Below are positions 13,701-27,200 of a stretch of 64,000 nucleotides of DNA, in pieces. A program made the translations under genes and the position numbers. The number at the start of each line of letters is the position of its first letter. The first letter of the stretch is position 1. This DNA is from Akebia trifoliata (Eukaryota > Streptophyta > Magnoliopsida > Ranunculales > Lardizabalaceae), in NCBI GenBank assembly GCA_017979445.1, contig JADQWC010000158.1, positions 48,758 through 112,757 of the forward strand. The letters are read 5' to 3'. Under the pieces are notes generated by a model. That model worked only from the letters and a program-made list of their open reading frames with translations, made no database searches and had not been told where the DNA came from.

Positions 13701-16700
13701 CTCTACACCCTTGCTGGTTTTCATAGCCACATTAACTAGTAACTAAGACACCTTGCCTTCATTTCTGACGGACATCCCTACTTTCAATCCAACTTCCAGC
13801 AGAGTGGCCAATATCTGCTCTGTTAGGTTACTAAGATTGCTTTGCTGCTCTTTACTGTCAATCCCACACCTAACAACCTCCGCTGATCTTGCTAGTGAGC
13901 ACACTTATCCTCTAATAAACCTTGAGTTTCTCCTCTCCTTATCAGACTCAAATACAAGGCATGTTTCTCCTCTCAAACTAAACTTCCGCCACTGTTCTTG
14001 CTGATGTTCTGATAATTTTGCATTCCTGAAGGATCGGCTCTCAGAATTGCGTCCTACTCCACTGAAACCCCCCAGCGAAGTTAAAAAAAAGAAAGCCCAT
14101 GATACCCAAAAGCCTCCTGACCCTGTCGTCAAAACGTATAGACGACTCCCCTCTTACTCTAAGCCCAAGCCCTACCTCCCAGAAATCGATCTTACCTTGA
14201 GTTGGCTGTCTATGGCAAAACAACAAAACTCCTGATTTTCCAGGTCCCGGATACCACCGTTAATACGATTCCGGCCAACCACACTGACCTCCTTACCAGA
14301 AGATCCATGCTCCTTATCCACTTGACTTGAGCTCCCTTCATTATTGAAACCCTTCCAACTCTCAGATACCACAGCCCTAACTCGAAAACTATCGTTCGAT
14401 TCACCTGTCATACTTGCCAATGCAGACTTATCGGGCGCACCCTCAGACGGAATTGCCTCCTCCACTCGCCTGTTACGAACTTTCCTCCTATTAACTTTGC
14501 AACGAAGAGACCTAAAACGAGCCCTCTTATATCTCAGTCCAAAAGCCTTAAATAACCCGGCCTGTTTACCTACTGTAACAGAATGGCCCTTGGACTTGCG
14601 GCTCTTAATCGACAAAGGATCTAAATCCGTCGCGCTATCAAAGCCCAGCCCAAAATCCACATCATGGGCCCCAATGTCCAATCCAATAACAGCCTGGTCC
14701 TGTGTTTCCTGAACTGAAGTTCCCTCAGCGAGTTGAAACCCACTACCCAATCCAACATTGACCTGTTGGGCCTCACTACCCAACCCAATCGAGACATGAT
14801 CCTGAAGTTCCGAGACAAAGGGCCCTACAGCACCCGATTGGACCGCACAACCCAGCCCGACTTCCTCCATGACTTGGGCTGCGGGAGTGTTGGACCCCTC
14901 AATGCCATCTTGGGCCCCTGTGTCCTTAACCCCCAAATCTACTACTTCGGCGGAGTTATCTAAAGCCCTAGATTTGCGTAACCATTTTCTGTAATTAACA
15001 ATACAAGCTGCCTTGCCCAGCAACTCTATCGTCCGTATTTGTCCTTCCTCCCAACGACGTGATTTCTGGCATTTATTACCCTTGCCACGTGTTCCACTAT
15101 CGAGGCGAGGCTTGTCCGTCAAGCAATTGCGAAACGTATCACTTACGCTTCCTTCTCCTAAAAATGATAAACTACGGCCCAAGTCGATAGTTCCAGGTTC
15201 GTTTCTCTGGCTCGCCTCCTCTTCCGCCTGAAACCATGATTCCTCCACCTGGATACCTCTGTCGACTGAGATCCTGCCCTCCTTATCTCCATCATTCTTC
15301 ATCCTCTCTGAGACTGTTGTCGTCGTTTCAGCTGATTCCGCGGCTTCTACAACTAACACCTCAATCCCTACTGAGTATTTGCAGCCATCAACCCAGAGGT
15401 TGAGCCCACGTGGCATCCTCCATGGAGAATACCCAACCTTCAGCTTCGCACTATCCAACATCACACGGCGGAGTGTAGTCGAGTCTACTTCCAAAAGCCC
15501 ACCCAACTGAGCACCGATCTTTTTAAAGGCAAAACTGCCCCATAAATGAAATGGAAGTCCACTGATTCGAACCCAGTCCCCCCAGTCTTCCATTCTGGGT
15601 TTAAAGTATTACAATCCGCAAACCAGGGTCGTAAGTGAAAAGAGGTGTCCCCCACCTTGATCAATCTTCTAGGATTTACCTTCAAAAACTCTGCTCTGTT
15701 CCCCAACATTAAAATCGATGTAAGGGATTCCCAATGCAGCAATTTTATCCCCAACGAATGATTTAGACCACATTTAATGTCTGATAAAAAAGCTTCCCAA
15801 TCTACCTCCCAGGAGCTTGCCTTGCAAATGAAGGCCCACCTCCAATTACCAAAAGCTTTTCCAGTAGGTTTTATTAGCTTGCCCCCAAATCTAGGGCTTC
15901 CCTCCTTGTCTAAATCCCCATTAGATTCCAAGTTGGAGACCTGTGGGTTAGAAACAGCCTGTGGCTTGCGAACAACCTCAACCCAAGACTTGTCTACCCC
16001 TACCCCCTGTTTCGGATCCACCATCCTCTCTTCAGATTGTAACAGCATTTTGATGGCGAGACCAACTTCTCCCCACCCATTACCTCCCAACCCTTCCGGG
16101 AACACAATTGGTCGCCGACGAACCTTCTCTGAAAGTTGTTGAAGCTTCAAGAATTTTCCATAACCATTACGCTCCCCCTGGATGAAGAAAATCCTCCCAT
16201 CCTTATAGTACTTTGCCTTAACAGGCTTCTCAACACCTCTTGCTAAATCTAACTGGGCAGATACCCAAATAGCTTCGTCTTCCCTGAGTTGGATAAACGG
16301 TTGGAATCTTTTCCCTTTCTCTGTAATCTGTACTCCTCTCCTATATTCTTTAACCATACCTCCCTGATCTCGAATAGCTTGCGCTCCACCTTCACCTTGA
16401 CACTTCTCTCCTTCATTCTATTCGCAGGTGACTAGTGCAAACCCACTCTTCTTTGAGGATCTTATTGGTAGATCGGAGCAGATCTGTTGAATCGAGTAAT
16501 TCATAATCCTTGTTTGTTACCTCGACCAGCTTTTTATAAAATAAAAATATTCCCTTATCGAACCAAAAAAGGGATGGTCGAACCCCATGGTCCTACAGCT
16601 TATTGTACAAAATTACTTTTGAACATCAATGGATATCATCTTCTAAAACACAAGAAAACTAATCATAGACCAAAACCCAACATATTATAAGGCCTACTAC

Positions 16701-18426
16701 AGTCACTCCTGCTAGTAACAACCTTAGCAAGGCATTGCTTTACTTGTAAATAAATATATTTGGTGAACTCTTTCAAGAAAAAAACATTTCTCCAGGAAGT
16801 ACTTAAAAACAAAGAAAAGCAAATTCCCACACAAAGAAAAAGAAAAGAAAATTCCCACACAAAAATGATCTCAATCAGGTATTTGAGTTTCAGTGAAAAA
16901 ACACCATAAAAGGGAAACCTTCCAGGCAGGATGGAATGAAGCTTGCCTTGTTACCTTGATGTAAGGGTGGAAAACAGAAGGTGAATGTGAAGCCATGACT
17001 AATCTTGTAAAGGTGAGGGCCTCAATCTTCAAGTTCGAGGTAGAGGATTTGTCCTGTAAAAGACAAAGGTAGAGGCACAGCAGGGAGCATTAAATGATCA
17101 AATGTAGATAAGAACATAAGTAAATCAGCAACTTGCAGACTGGACAGGTCTCACTTACATTTAATGCTTTTTCAATCCCAGAAACAAGGGATCCAATATG
17201 GTCAGCGAGGCAATCTGGTAAGACAACCACAAGTTCTTTCAGAACTGAAAATGCACCAACCTGCACAATGATAAGATGTTAAAAAGTGAATGAAAGTGAT
17301 TCCATGGACATAAGAAATGCAATCAATCTTCTTCCACCTTCGTCTTGATAGATTTCTCACGCAGTTGCTTATTTATAGATTTAACAATTTTTGGTACTTC
17401 TTGATTCAACAACCATCGTGGGCTGCAAAGAACATAAAACTTAACATCAGCTTCTACTTAATAAATAACTTATACGAAGCACATAAATGTATCAAACAAA
17501 ATTGAATGTGAGGTGCAATTTGATTGAAAAATGCCATTCCACCATTAGTATAAAAGAACTCCACTAAGTATCTAGGTGGTGCATTAGAAGTGTTACATAA
17601 AATCAACATTCTCAATGTATCCTTCACTCTATACCAATGTTTTCTAAAAGTGAAGGCAATAGACAAGATGCTTCAATGGGCCAAAGCATGATGCATAAGC
17701 ATCATCAGCAAGCCTTTTTAGATGAACACTAAAATAAAACTGATCCATTTTATTTTTGTTTTTTAAGATAAAAAAAAATTTATTGAAGGGAGGATGAGAA
17801 GACCACCCAAGAAAGAAAACAAGCCTAAAAGCGGCCTTTACAATCTAAGTCACATCTGAAAAGGAGTTCCTCGAAAAAGACACCTCCAAAATCTCTATAC
17901 AGCTTACACCAAAGAAAACAAAACCTAAGTCATCCTACATCAAACATCTTATTTATGGTTTCAAAACAAAAGTTCAAACTATTAAATTCCTACTACAACT
18001 AAGCAACTACCAAACCTAATCCTGCCACACTAAAACTAGTAGTGTATGAAAGGAAATCCTTAACAAATACACTTATTTTGGAATTCCCTTTATGCTATAC
18101 AGTTTTAGACATTGGGGTCCTCTTAGGTGTATCTATGATTCCTTGGACCCATGGGCCTTTGTGATTCTATGATAAACTGGCTGCCAATGCAAAGGAGTCT
18201 AAAAGAACAATCACAAAAGAAAAACCAAAAGGTGCATTTCATCAGCAATGTGGCAGTGAATGTAACTCTGTACTGTAATCATTCACCCGTGAAATGAACT
18301 TAGCACGTTAGTAGGAATAACTTTTACAGCAGATGTCAAGTAACCTTACTCCTTTATCCGGGATTGGGACAAGCAACCTGAACTTAATTCTTGAATTGGC
18401 AGCATTACTTTCTGAAGGTCCCCTTA

Positions 18427-18472
<46 letters not shown>

Positions 18473-20243
18473 CTAATATGAAATAAAGAAAAAAATGCAA
18501 CATTACAAAGATAGTGAGCTTATATACAAAATAAAGATCCACTTGCCTTGACTCATTTATATCAATCTGTCCTTTTGTAACATTTCCAGTTTGGCGTAGT
18601 AGCTCAATGAATGTGTTAAATACATCCATCTGCAATAAAACAAAATCAAACAATCTAAAAGGTGGAGAAGAAAGAATATTAAGAAAAGCATGATGTATCC
18701 TTACCTTGACATTTTCTTCCCTCTCCTTGAACCTGTCTATCAACTTGGCACATGCCTGCAATATATCACATACTTCAGATGTATCACGACACAAACTTAA
18801 GAAACCCATAACACGAAATAAAAGAAACAGGAGTCTGTTGGAAAATATAGTAATTGTAACAGTTGTCGAAAAATGAGTAATACTGAGTTAATTGATTCTA
18901 ACGCCATTATTCATTACAACTGAGATCCATGTTTAACATCAAAGTAGGTTTGTACTCCAGCTGATATTATTGAACATATTACGATCTGAAGGAAAACTAG
19001 TTATCAAAAAAAAAAAAAAAATTCTGAAGGAAAACTCCCGTGTAGTGTTTTCTTCACACTACACTGCTGGTCCAGGGCACAGGTAAAGGAGGAGGATTAC
19101 GCCAGGTTCACTGCCAGTAAAAAAAAAAAATTCATCTCCTAATGTGAATCATGATCCTTTATTTCATTCAGGTCATGCTAGGGTGTTAACCGAGGCCATC
19201 CCTGCAAAAGAACCTGGTTGGGCAGGAGTCTGCTAGGGTATCCTTTAGAAACAAAGTGCCACAACAGCAGCCAGTTGTTGAAAGTAGGCAAAGGGTTCTC
19301 ACAAATCACAGCAAACTAGACGGGTGCAAATGGAGTTGTCCAGGATTGTAAGATATATCGCATCACTTAGAATGTGGGAACTATAAGATGGATGGGCTCA
19401 GAATTGGTCAACACAATTTTTTTTTTAAAAAGTAACAAAGTTTGTTTACAAGAGACAAAGTATTAGAGAGAGAATGGAAATCGATGGTTATAAACTCCAG
19501 GAAACAAGAAAAGTTAGGTACAAATAGTAAATAGGCATTTAAAAAAAATAGGGTCGTAGCATTGTAGTTATTAGGAGAATAGGTGATCAACTATTAGCTA
19601 TAAAACTAGAAATATGGAAAGAGATAATTAACAGAATTAGTGCTTATGCACCCCAAGTTGTATTGAAAGAAAACATTAAGGTGATGACATGGATGAACTC
19701 ATTCAAAGAATTTCTAATGGTTTTACTAAATGGTCGCACGGAAAGTAGTGGATGTGAGTGGATACATGGAATACTTGGATTTAGAAAAAAGAATGCAATG
19801 TAAACATTGTCCATGAAATCTTCATGGTGTATGAATTCGCGGTAGCAAACACAGATTTCAAAAAAGAGGAATGAACATTTAGTTACTTTAAAGAATTGAA
19901 CCAATAAAATCGTAATAAAGTCTTTTATACATAGGAGAAACGATTATTGCATAAGAAAATCTGAGCACACAAAATGGGCCAGTGGTTTTAGATATTTACA
20001 TTTAATGATGAAGAAAGGGGTGAAAATAAAGGATACCAAAGAATGAGGCGATGGAATCTAAAATGAGGAAAAAATTGCATTTTGTAGATAAACTGATAAA
20101 GAAATATATGTTAAGCTAAGAGGTAGAGACTATGGCACTGTGGGATGAAGTAGCTACAAGCCTACACCTATATGTATCTAATAAGTAGCCCTAGAAAAAC
20201 AGCATATAAGAAAAATAGGTAGGGGCTGAAAAGATCACTAGAG

Positions 20244-20279
<36 letters not shown>

Positions 20280-21171
20280 TACAAGTCTTAGCAAATGAAT
20301 TCAAAAAAAAACTTTTATAAGTATAAAATACTGAAAAATAAAAAATACAAAGCTGGGAAGTCAAGTTGGACGAATAGATAAAAAGCAACGTAGTACTTAT
20401 ACAATAATAAAAAACGGGATACAAAATTGCACTAACCATCCGACTATGATTTAATGTCAAGAAGATCAATCATTGAGGCAGTCTTTCCACTAAGACGAAT
20501 TGTGGAAAAGTTGACAGAAAATAGGAAGAATCTTCACATGGTTTTATGGACTTAGAAAAAATATATGACAAAGTACCGAGAGAGTCAATTTGGTAGGTAT
20601 TGCAAAATAAAGGACTCTTAATTGGACACATTAACCTAATTAAAAATGTATATGAGGGTTTTGTGACTAGCATGAGAATAAACGGTGAAGAGACAAATGA
20701 ATTCCCAGTAATAACTGGTTTACATTAGGAATCCTCTCTGAGTCCGTATCTATGTGCTCCATTTATGGATGAAGTAACTGTATACATTGAAAAGCATATA
20801 TGAAAAAGAGAGGAAGACCGAAAAGAACATGCATTGAGATACAGGGAGCAAATATGAACACACTTAAGTTAATAGAAAACGCGGGTTTTTTAAAGAATTG
20901 CATGTAGGAATAGGTTTCATTCATCCAACCCAAAATTTTGAATGATTACAATATGGAGAAGGCAATAGTAATGAAGGACAGTGCAAACCATAGGTCACGA
21001 GGTAAAAAGTGAATCAAACATTTTCTGTTAATGTGTACCTCCCCATATAGCTTTGAAAGCATCTCTGGACGTGAAACAATAATTGCTGCTAAGCATTTTG
21101 CTGCTGCTCTCCTAACCTTCCAACTGATATCCTCATCATCTGTATATTCTGTTGCACTTTCACTACAATAT

Positions 21172-21209
<38 letters not shown>

Positions 21210-24200
21210 CAAAGAAATCAGTAGAATTTATCATAAACACATCATCAAAGCATTAATTCCCTATTAAAATAAGCCAGCAACATACTCATCTTCCTCCTCC
21301 TCGTGACTCTCATTATCGGTATCTTCCTCCATGTTATCAGTGAAATTTGGATCATAACTTAAAAATTCAAGAGTAAGATTTAGAATTGCATCACAGTAGG
21401 AAGATATATCTTTGGGGCATCTAAGTAGAAAACTCTCTAGTGCCTGCAAGTGAAGTGAGATATTGGGACAGTTATGAGGAAATTAACTTGGCCATAATAA
21501 AAGAAAAACAATAATGCTAAAGGAAAGAAAATATTGAAAATGCATAAACCATACCTGCAAACTGTACTCACGAAGTTCTTCGTCATTTTCCGATGCACTA
21601 GTGCAGTAACTAATTAACACTGGAACAGTGTCTCCAAGATGTGGTCCAAAACGATATCCAACAGAACGGCTGAATCACCAATTGTTTAAGCATTTTTCCA
21701 GTAACCAGTAATTTTCAGCATAACGAAAAGCAAATTATATATCAAGACTAAATTTGAACAAATTGAAATAGCAGAAAATATATATATATATATATATATA
21801 TATGTCTAAAAATGTAGTATAAATAAGCAAAACTGGAAATCATTACTCACACAGAATGTTGCGATTGTGACATAGTATACAAGATATCATCGGTATAAAA
21901 AAAATTTAAAAAATTTAAAAAAAACTGAGTATAGTAGGTATGTGTGTAGAGTATACATAAACCAACTGACCAGCTTAAAATTTTTCCATCTAAAATCATC
22001 AAAGATATAAAGAATGGTAATCAAAGAATCATACCCAAGTACTTGAGATGAGGCATAAGATGATGATGCTGGCATGGAAATGTATGCTTTAATTTATCAA
22101 GAAAGAAAATGCATGTTTAAGAATTAACCTTAGAGCACCAATCATCTGAATGTTTGTTCGAGTCATTTCAGGTTTGGGGCCTTTATTTTTCAAGAGCTGA
22201 ACAATATCTGATGTTGCCTTTGCCAATAGATCATCTGACAAGCTTGACGCAAGAGATGCTAAAAGGGAAAGAAAAAAAGAAAGAAACTTCATTAAATTGT
22301 CTGTTGCCATGGTGGTACAGAATATTTATTACAAATTAAATCAAAGGAATATAGTTCAAGGGAGAACTTCAACCATCCACAGAATTAGTCTTATTATGTT
22401 ACATTAAATCTTCTTTTTTTCTTTTGAATAGATAAATTGCATCAATTTCAGCTTACCAATGCATGAAATAGACTTCTTCCTGACACTGGCCTGATTGGAA
22501 CTCAATTGGGGCACCAGTGCAAGTAACAGCACATCATGGTCTGCCGTCATCAGATTCCCAAATCTATGAATAACATCACATAATATATCAAGGCACTCAC
22601 ACTTGATCTCTGTGCTCATTCCCTGGAAAAAAAAAAGTAGCAGTAAAGTCAAAGGAACTCATAAATTCCGATTGAGAATAGCAGAGCCTTTAGAGAATTT
22701 TGTGAAAGACAAAGTTGTGATCCACCTTAAAACATGAACAGCCAAATGTAATTTACAAATGTGAAATGAACAAAGCAAAACAATTTCAACATCTCAACAT
22801 GTTTTCATCATCATCCTCAAAGCCTTATCTAAAAAAATGAGGGGGAGCCTCAACGGAACTCGTTCCTCCAATCAATACCGTCTAAAGCCATGTTTGCTGT
22901 TAATTCCAGTGTGCTTGTGTCCACTCTTGCTGCCTTTATCCACATTTGGTCGTCCTCTCATTCTTTCATAGCCTTCAATTTGCAGGTTCCTTCTAACAGG
23001 GGTTTTTACTTGTTAGTGGTGTTTGTTGTACTTGACAAAACCATCTCACTTTGCGTCTCCTTAATTTATCACATAACGGACTGCTCCTAAGTTTTCAAAA
23101 ATGCATTCATTTATAATTTTTTTCTTTCTTCCACTTATCTATCTCAACAATCTCACATCTGCTATACTTTATCTATGAAACTTTAATTGTACATTAGAAT
23201 AAATTCACAGCCCGTGAGAAAATAATGTAACAATGCATGTCCTCAAGAAATATACAGTCGGTTAGATGAAATGCCAAGGGAAACATGTCCCTCAAACATA
23301 ATAAGCCGAATCTTCGAAGATCTCAATTATATTTCACCAGAAATTCAAAAGATGAAAAAGAACATCTATTTAAAGGTATACAATGATAATAAGTTCCAAG
23401 ACTTTGTTTGTATTGTAATTCGTTGATTGTAATTATTGGAGAGCAGGCCAAGACCAATCACTTCTGTTACTATCATTAGTGGTCAAAAAAAAAAAAGGGG
23501 GGGGGGGGGGGTGAGGAATAAAGGAAGACATTAACTTTCAAAACATCAACCGCATTAACCAACAAGGGGTTGGTGAAATGGTCAGGACCATGCCTCAGGA
23601 AGCGGAGGTCCAGAGTTCAATCCCCCCCTCTTGGTGGCCACCCCCTGGGATTTATCCCAATACATCTGGTACGTGTGGAAGGGGTGACATGTGTGACCAT
23701 GGGAATAGTCTGGTGCTCTAAGAGGCTAGAATACCAAAGGTATAAAAAACATCAACACCATTTTAACAAGTCCTTAACAGTAAGTTGTGATGGTCCAGTG
23801 CAATCAGCAGATCCTAATTGCAATTTATTGAAGAATTGTTTCCCTGTTGGTATTATTTGTCTCATTACATGTAGCACTGATAAGTTAAGATTTTTAAATT
23901 TGACTTAATCTATGACAGTCCATATAAATTTATTTTGGATTTCAAATGCCTCGAAAAACAATGACAGTACAATAAAATGAAAAGTTAAAACATAAAAAAC
24001 AAAAACAAAAAAAATTAACCATACAGTTCAACATTTAATTTGAAAAATGTCAATTCAAACTTGTTTTTACTGCAAACATAATTTTAGTTCTTTTCCCCAA
24101 GTCCTTCTTTCCCAAATTCTTTAATTTTTTTGTTTCTAATCACAAGCAGTCCAACCAAACCTCCTCTTTCCTGCCCATATCATTGCTAGACAGCCCAATT

Positions 24201-27200
24201 GTTTTCTTTTGCTATTGCAGAAATTTCAGATCTGCAAAACCCCATTGCAGTCCAAATTTTCAGGCATTAAAACACCCCAACTGACCCTATTTCCATATCC
24301 TAGACCTTCCTGATCCAACTGCAGTCCCTATACACCTCCTTTAACTACTATGTCAACCCTTAAAAACCTAATCGCAAATCCCCAATCTTCTTTGCATCCA
24401 AACCTAACCTTCATCTCCTAAATCCTTCACACTACGCCAACCAATACCCTTTGTGCATAATCACTTCTATTACTGCTGGAATTTTATTTTTATTTTTTTG
24501 GTTGATTATTCACAACATATCCTTAATTTCAAAACTGTGTGTTTAACGTTTCAACATATATAGCCAATTGGGATTGTTGAAGCCTTCACAATTGCCAATA
24601 AAAACCCCTTTGAGCCTATTTAATCCTTCAACTCCTTGAAAGGACCAATAGAATCCAAATTGGCAATTGAATAAAAACCCTTGGCTTGTGGAATTACACA
24701 ATATTCTTTCAAACATTTCTTTCTACATTTTAGGGATTAGCCTTGTAGAACTATATTTATCCTAGAACCCCTTCTTAATCACTTATTAGATTTTCTCTTA
24801 AATTTATAGTCAAATGGGTTTATTTTATGGTTTTCCTTGTTCTTGTTAATTTTATCTAATCCCAGAGTCATCATTTTAGGTTAGTTGCATTGTCGTGCAT
24901 CAATTCCATACTCTCCTGAAAATTCCGAACTAAGACATCCAAAACCCAGCCCTCTACACTTTATTGTAGTTCCATGAGTGCGAAGAAAATTGATGGCTTT
25001 TCAATAGCGAAAGAGAGAGAGAGAAATGTTCAAATCTAACGTTAGCCATAAATCATCCAACAAAACTTCTTTGGTACAGTTGAATGCTTCCCACTGTAAT
25101 GCGATATTTTCTTTTGCCTTTGTCCTAGTGCCATGAAAGTATGATTTTGGCAGCTTCTATATAGAGCTCATTGCTTGGATTTTGCAATTTGGCTATCAGA
25201 CTAAGAAAAGGTTGAGCGGCAATGTCCGCAGGAGTGACCCTATTAGCAAGGCTTTGTGCTAGGTTCAGCCAGGAGTGTGGTTCAGGAATCAAAAACCTAT
25301 TATAAGTACATCTTTTATTGTGTTCAAATGAATCAAAAACCTATATATATATCATGTTCGAAAACACGGTGCATGTCTTAAAAACAACAAAAAAAGCGTA
25401 CATGGACAGATGTACATATGTATATAAGTGTAATCAAAACTTTAATTCTATAAATACACAAATCTTTGAACAACAGACATGCTGACATAATGAAGGATGT
25501 TTCCCTTATATTATCAGCATGTGACAAAATAGGCATCGTGGTGAAAACTGCTTGTATGTGAGCATGCATATCCCAAGAAATGAATGCCAAGCATACAAAA
25601 GTATCCATGTCCACTCATGCACATACAAGGGGGATCACTTGCTCATACAAAGTACAAAATCTGCTTAGCCTTCATGAAAATGATCCCTTCCCCCATTTTT
25701 CAACCGTATATTTTAAGTGAAAAAAGGTAGACAAAAAGAACTTACAGCAACAGTTATTCCCTTTACTAATTGAGGAGAAAGAGATATAAGAACACTTTGT
25801 GCAACTGTTGTGGAGTTGATTTCCGCAACAATTGTCTTCATGGCTATACTAGCAATGTCACGGTGCTGATCCTTCCCATTGAGCAATTTATCACAAAGCT
25901 TGCCCACCATTTCCAAAACCCTTGCCTCACTGACTTTCTTCACCAGTGGTGCCAGGCTGAAGGACCATAAAAAACAGGGAGACAAGAGTGAAGTAAAGAT
26001 CCCCAAACAAAAGCAAACATGAATTTATATAGAAACACAAAACAACCAGCTAAAAGCTTCCCCATCCCATAACTCAAGACCATCCAAACAAGTGCACGAA
26101 TTTTTTTTTAGGATGGCTGCCCAAACAAATAAGTACACTGATATAAATAGATTTAGCTTCCAAATAAGTATTACTTTGGTCAAAGAACATGTGTATTAAA
26201 TATTAAGATCAATAAACCAAGCAAAAGAACAACTATAGTCAATATTGAAAAGTGCATGACTCCAGTTATATAACCAACTCTAGTGACCTGATTTGTGTAT
26301 GCAAGAGAGAAGATTGAAAAGAAGAATTATAACCTAAAGTACTTGATGTTTGCAAGCCAGTTACCTTTACAAAGCCCTAATATTAATAAAATATCCAAAT
26401 CATAAAAATCTACGCTGGTAAAAATGTGATATGATCTAGAATTTAGAATTCATAAGAATTGCAAGGTTCTAAAACAAAAGCACATTCCGACAAACAACAT
26501 TATAGTAACTAGGTACAACTCAAAGGTTTTTACATCACTCGGCAGATTTAGACCATACTTACTCTTATTTGTACTTTGGTTGGTACAGATAAAATGTATA
26601 TCAGGTTTGGGCAATCCAACCACAGAGTGAGTTGACTTCACCCTGATGATCAGCGTTGCCAAAAGCTAATTTGTTGTGATTCTACTAACCACAAGAGAAG
26701 TTGACGTGAAGGAACTATTCAATTATTAAAAATTGTTCAACTTTTGTTAATGTTTTGAATTCTTATTGTGAGGATTTTCTCCACTGTATAAAGAAATTAC
26801 AATATGATAGGATTAAGCCAACATGATATCTCCCTATATAGGTCCAAGATACATAAACATCTAGAAAGTTGACATCAATACACATATGGCCTATTGGGCT
26901 GACATGGAGATGAGTCAACAGCTATTTTTGGTGAGGTTCATCTCTTCACCATGGAGCTCATCGTCAATGGGCAAAAAAACAAAACAGCCCATTTAAAAAA
27001 CCTATCAAATGTTGCATTCAAATTAATGGTAAAAATGGATGTCTATATTGTTCAATTTGTAAACAACTTTTCACTAGGCCAAAAATATTGGAATGTGGTG
27101 AGTTGTCATATGGATGACCCCCCATGATGAGAAAACCATCCTCACTGAGATCAATCACTGACTCATCTCTATGTGGGACCAATGGCCATGTGTGAACGTA

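Larger units (their letters stand above)
9691..16447 (-). mobile_element. Near full-length L1-type LINE with 16-bp target duplication
   Basis: CTTCTTTGAGGATCTT occurs at 9675-9690 and 16448-16463. The element between is 6757 bp. On the minus strand it has a short 5' leader, ORF1, ORF2 and a poly-A tail of at least 20 (9691-9711). Both ORFs are broken by frameshifts, so it is no longer autonomous. It is inserted in CAND1 intron 13 in the sense direction and supplies most of that intron's 8.9 kb. Confidence 0.95.

Noticed and set aside
13443..13730. 95-codon frame between L1 ORF1 and ORF2 as a third L1 gene
   Set aside because: It overlaps the ORF2 start in another frame and carries no known domain. 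It is most likely part of the worn inter-ORF region.
20946..21212. Frame running through the CAND1 exon 8 and the CA repeat
   Set aside because: It is exon 8 read through both flanking introns. Splice sites at 21162 and 21039 define the real coding part.
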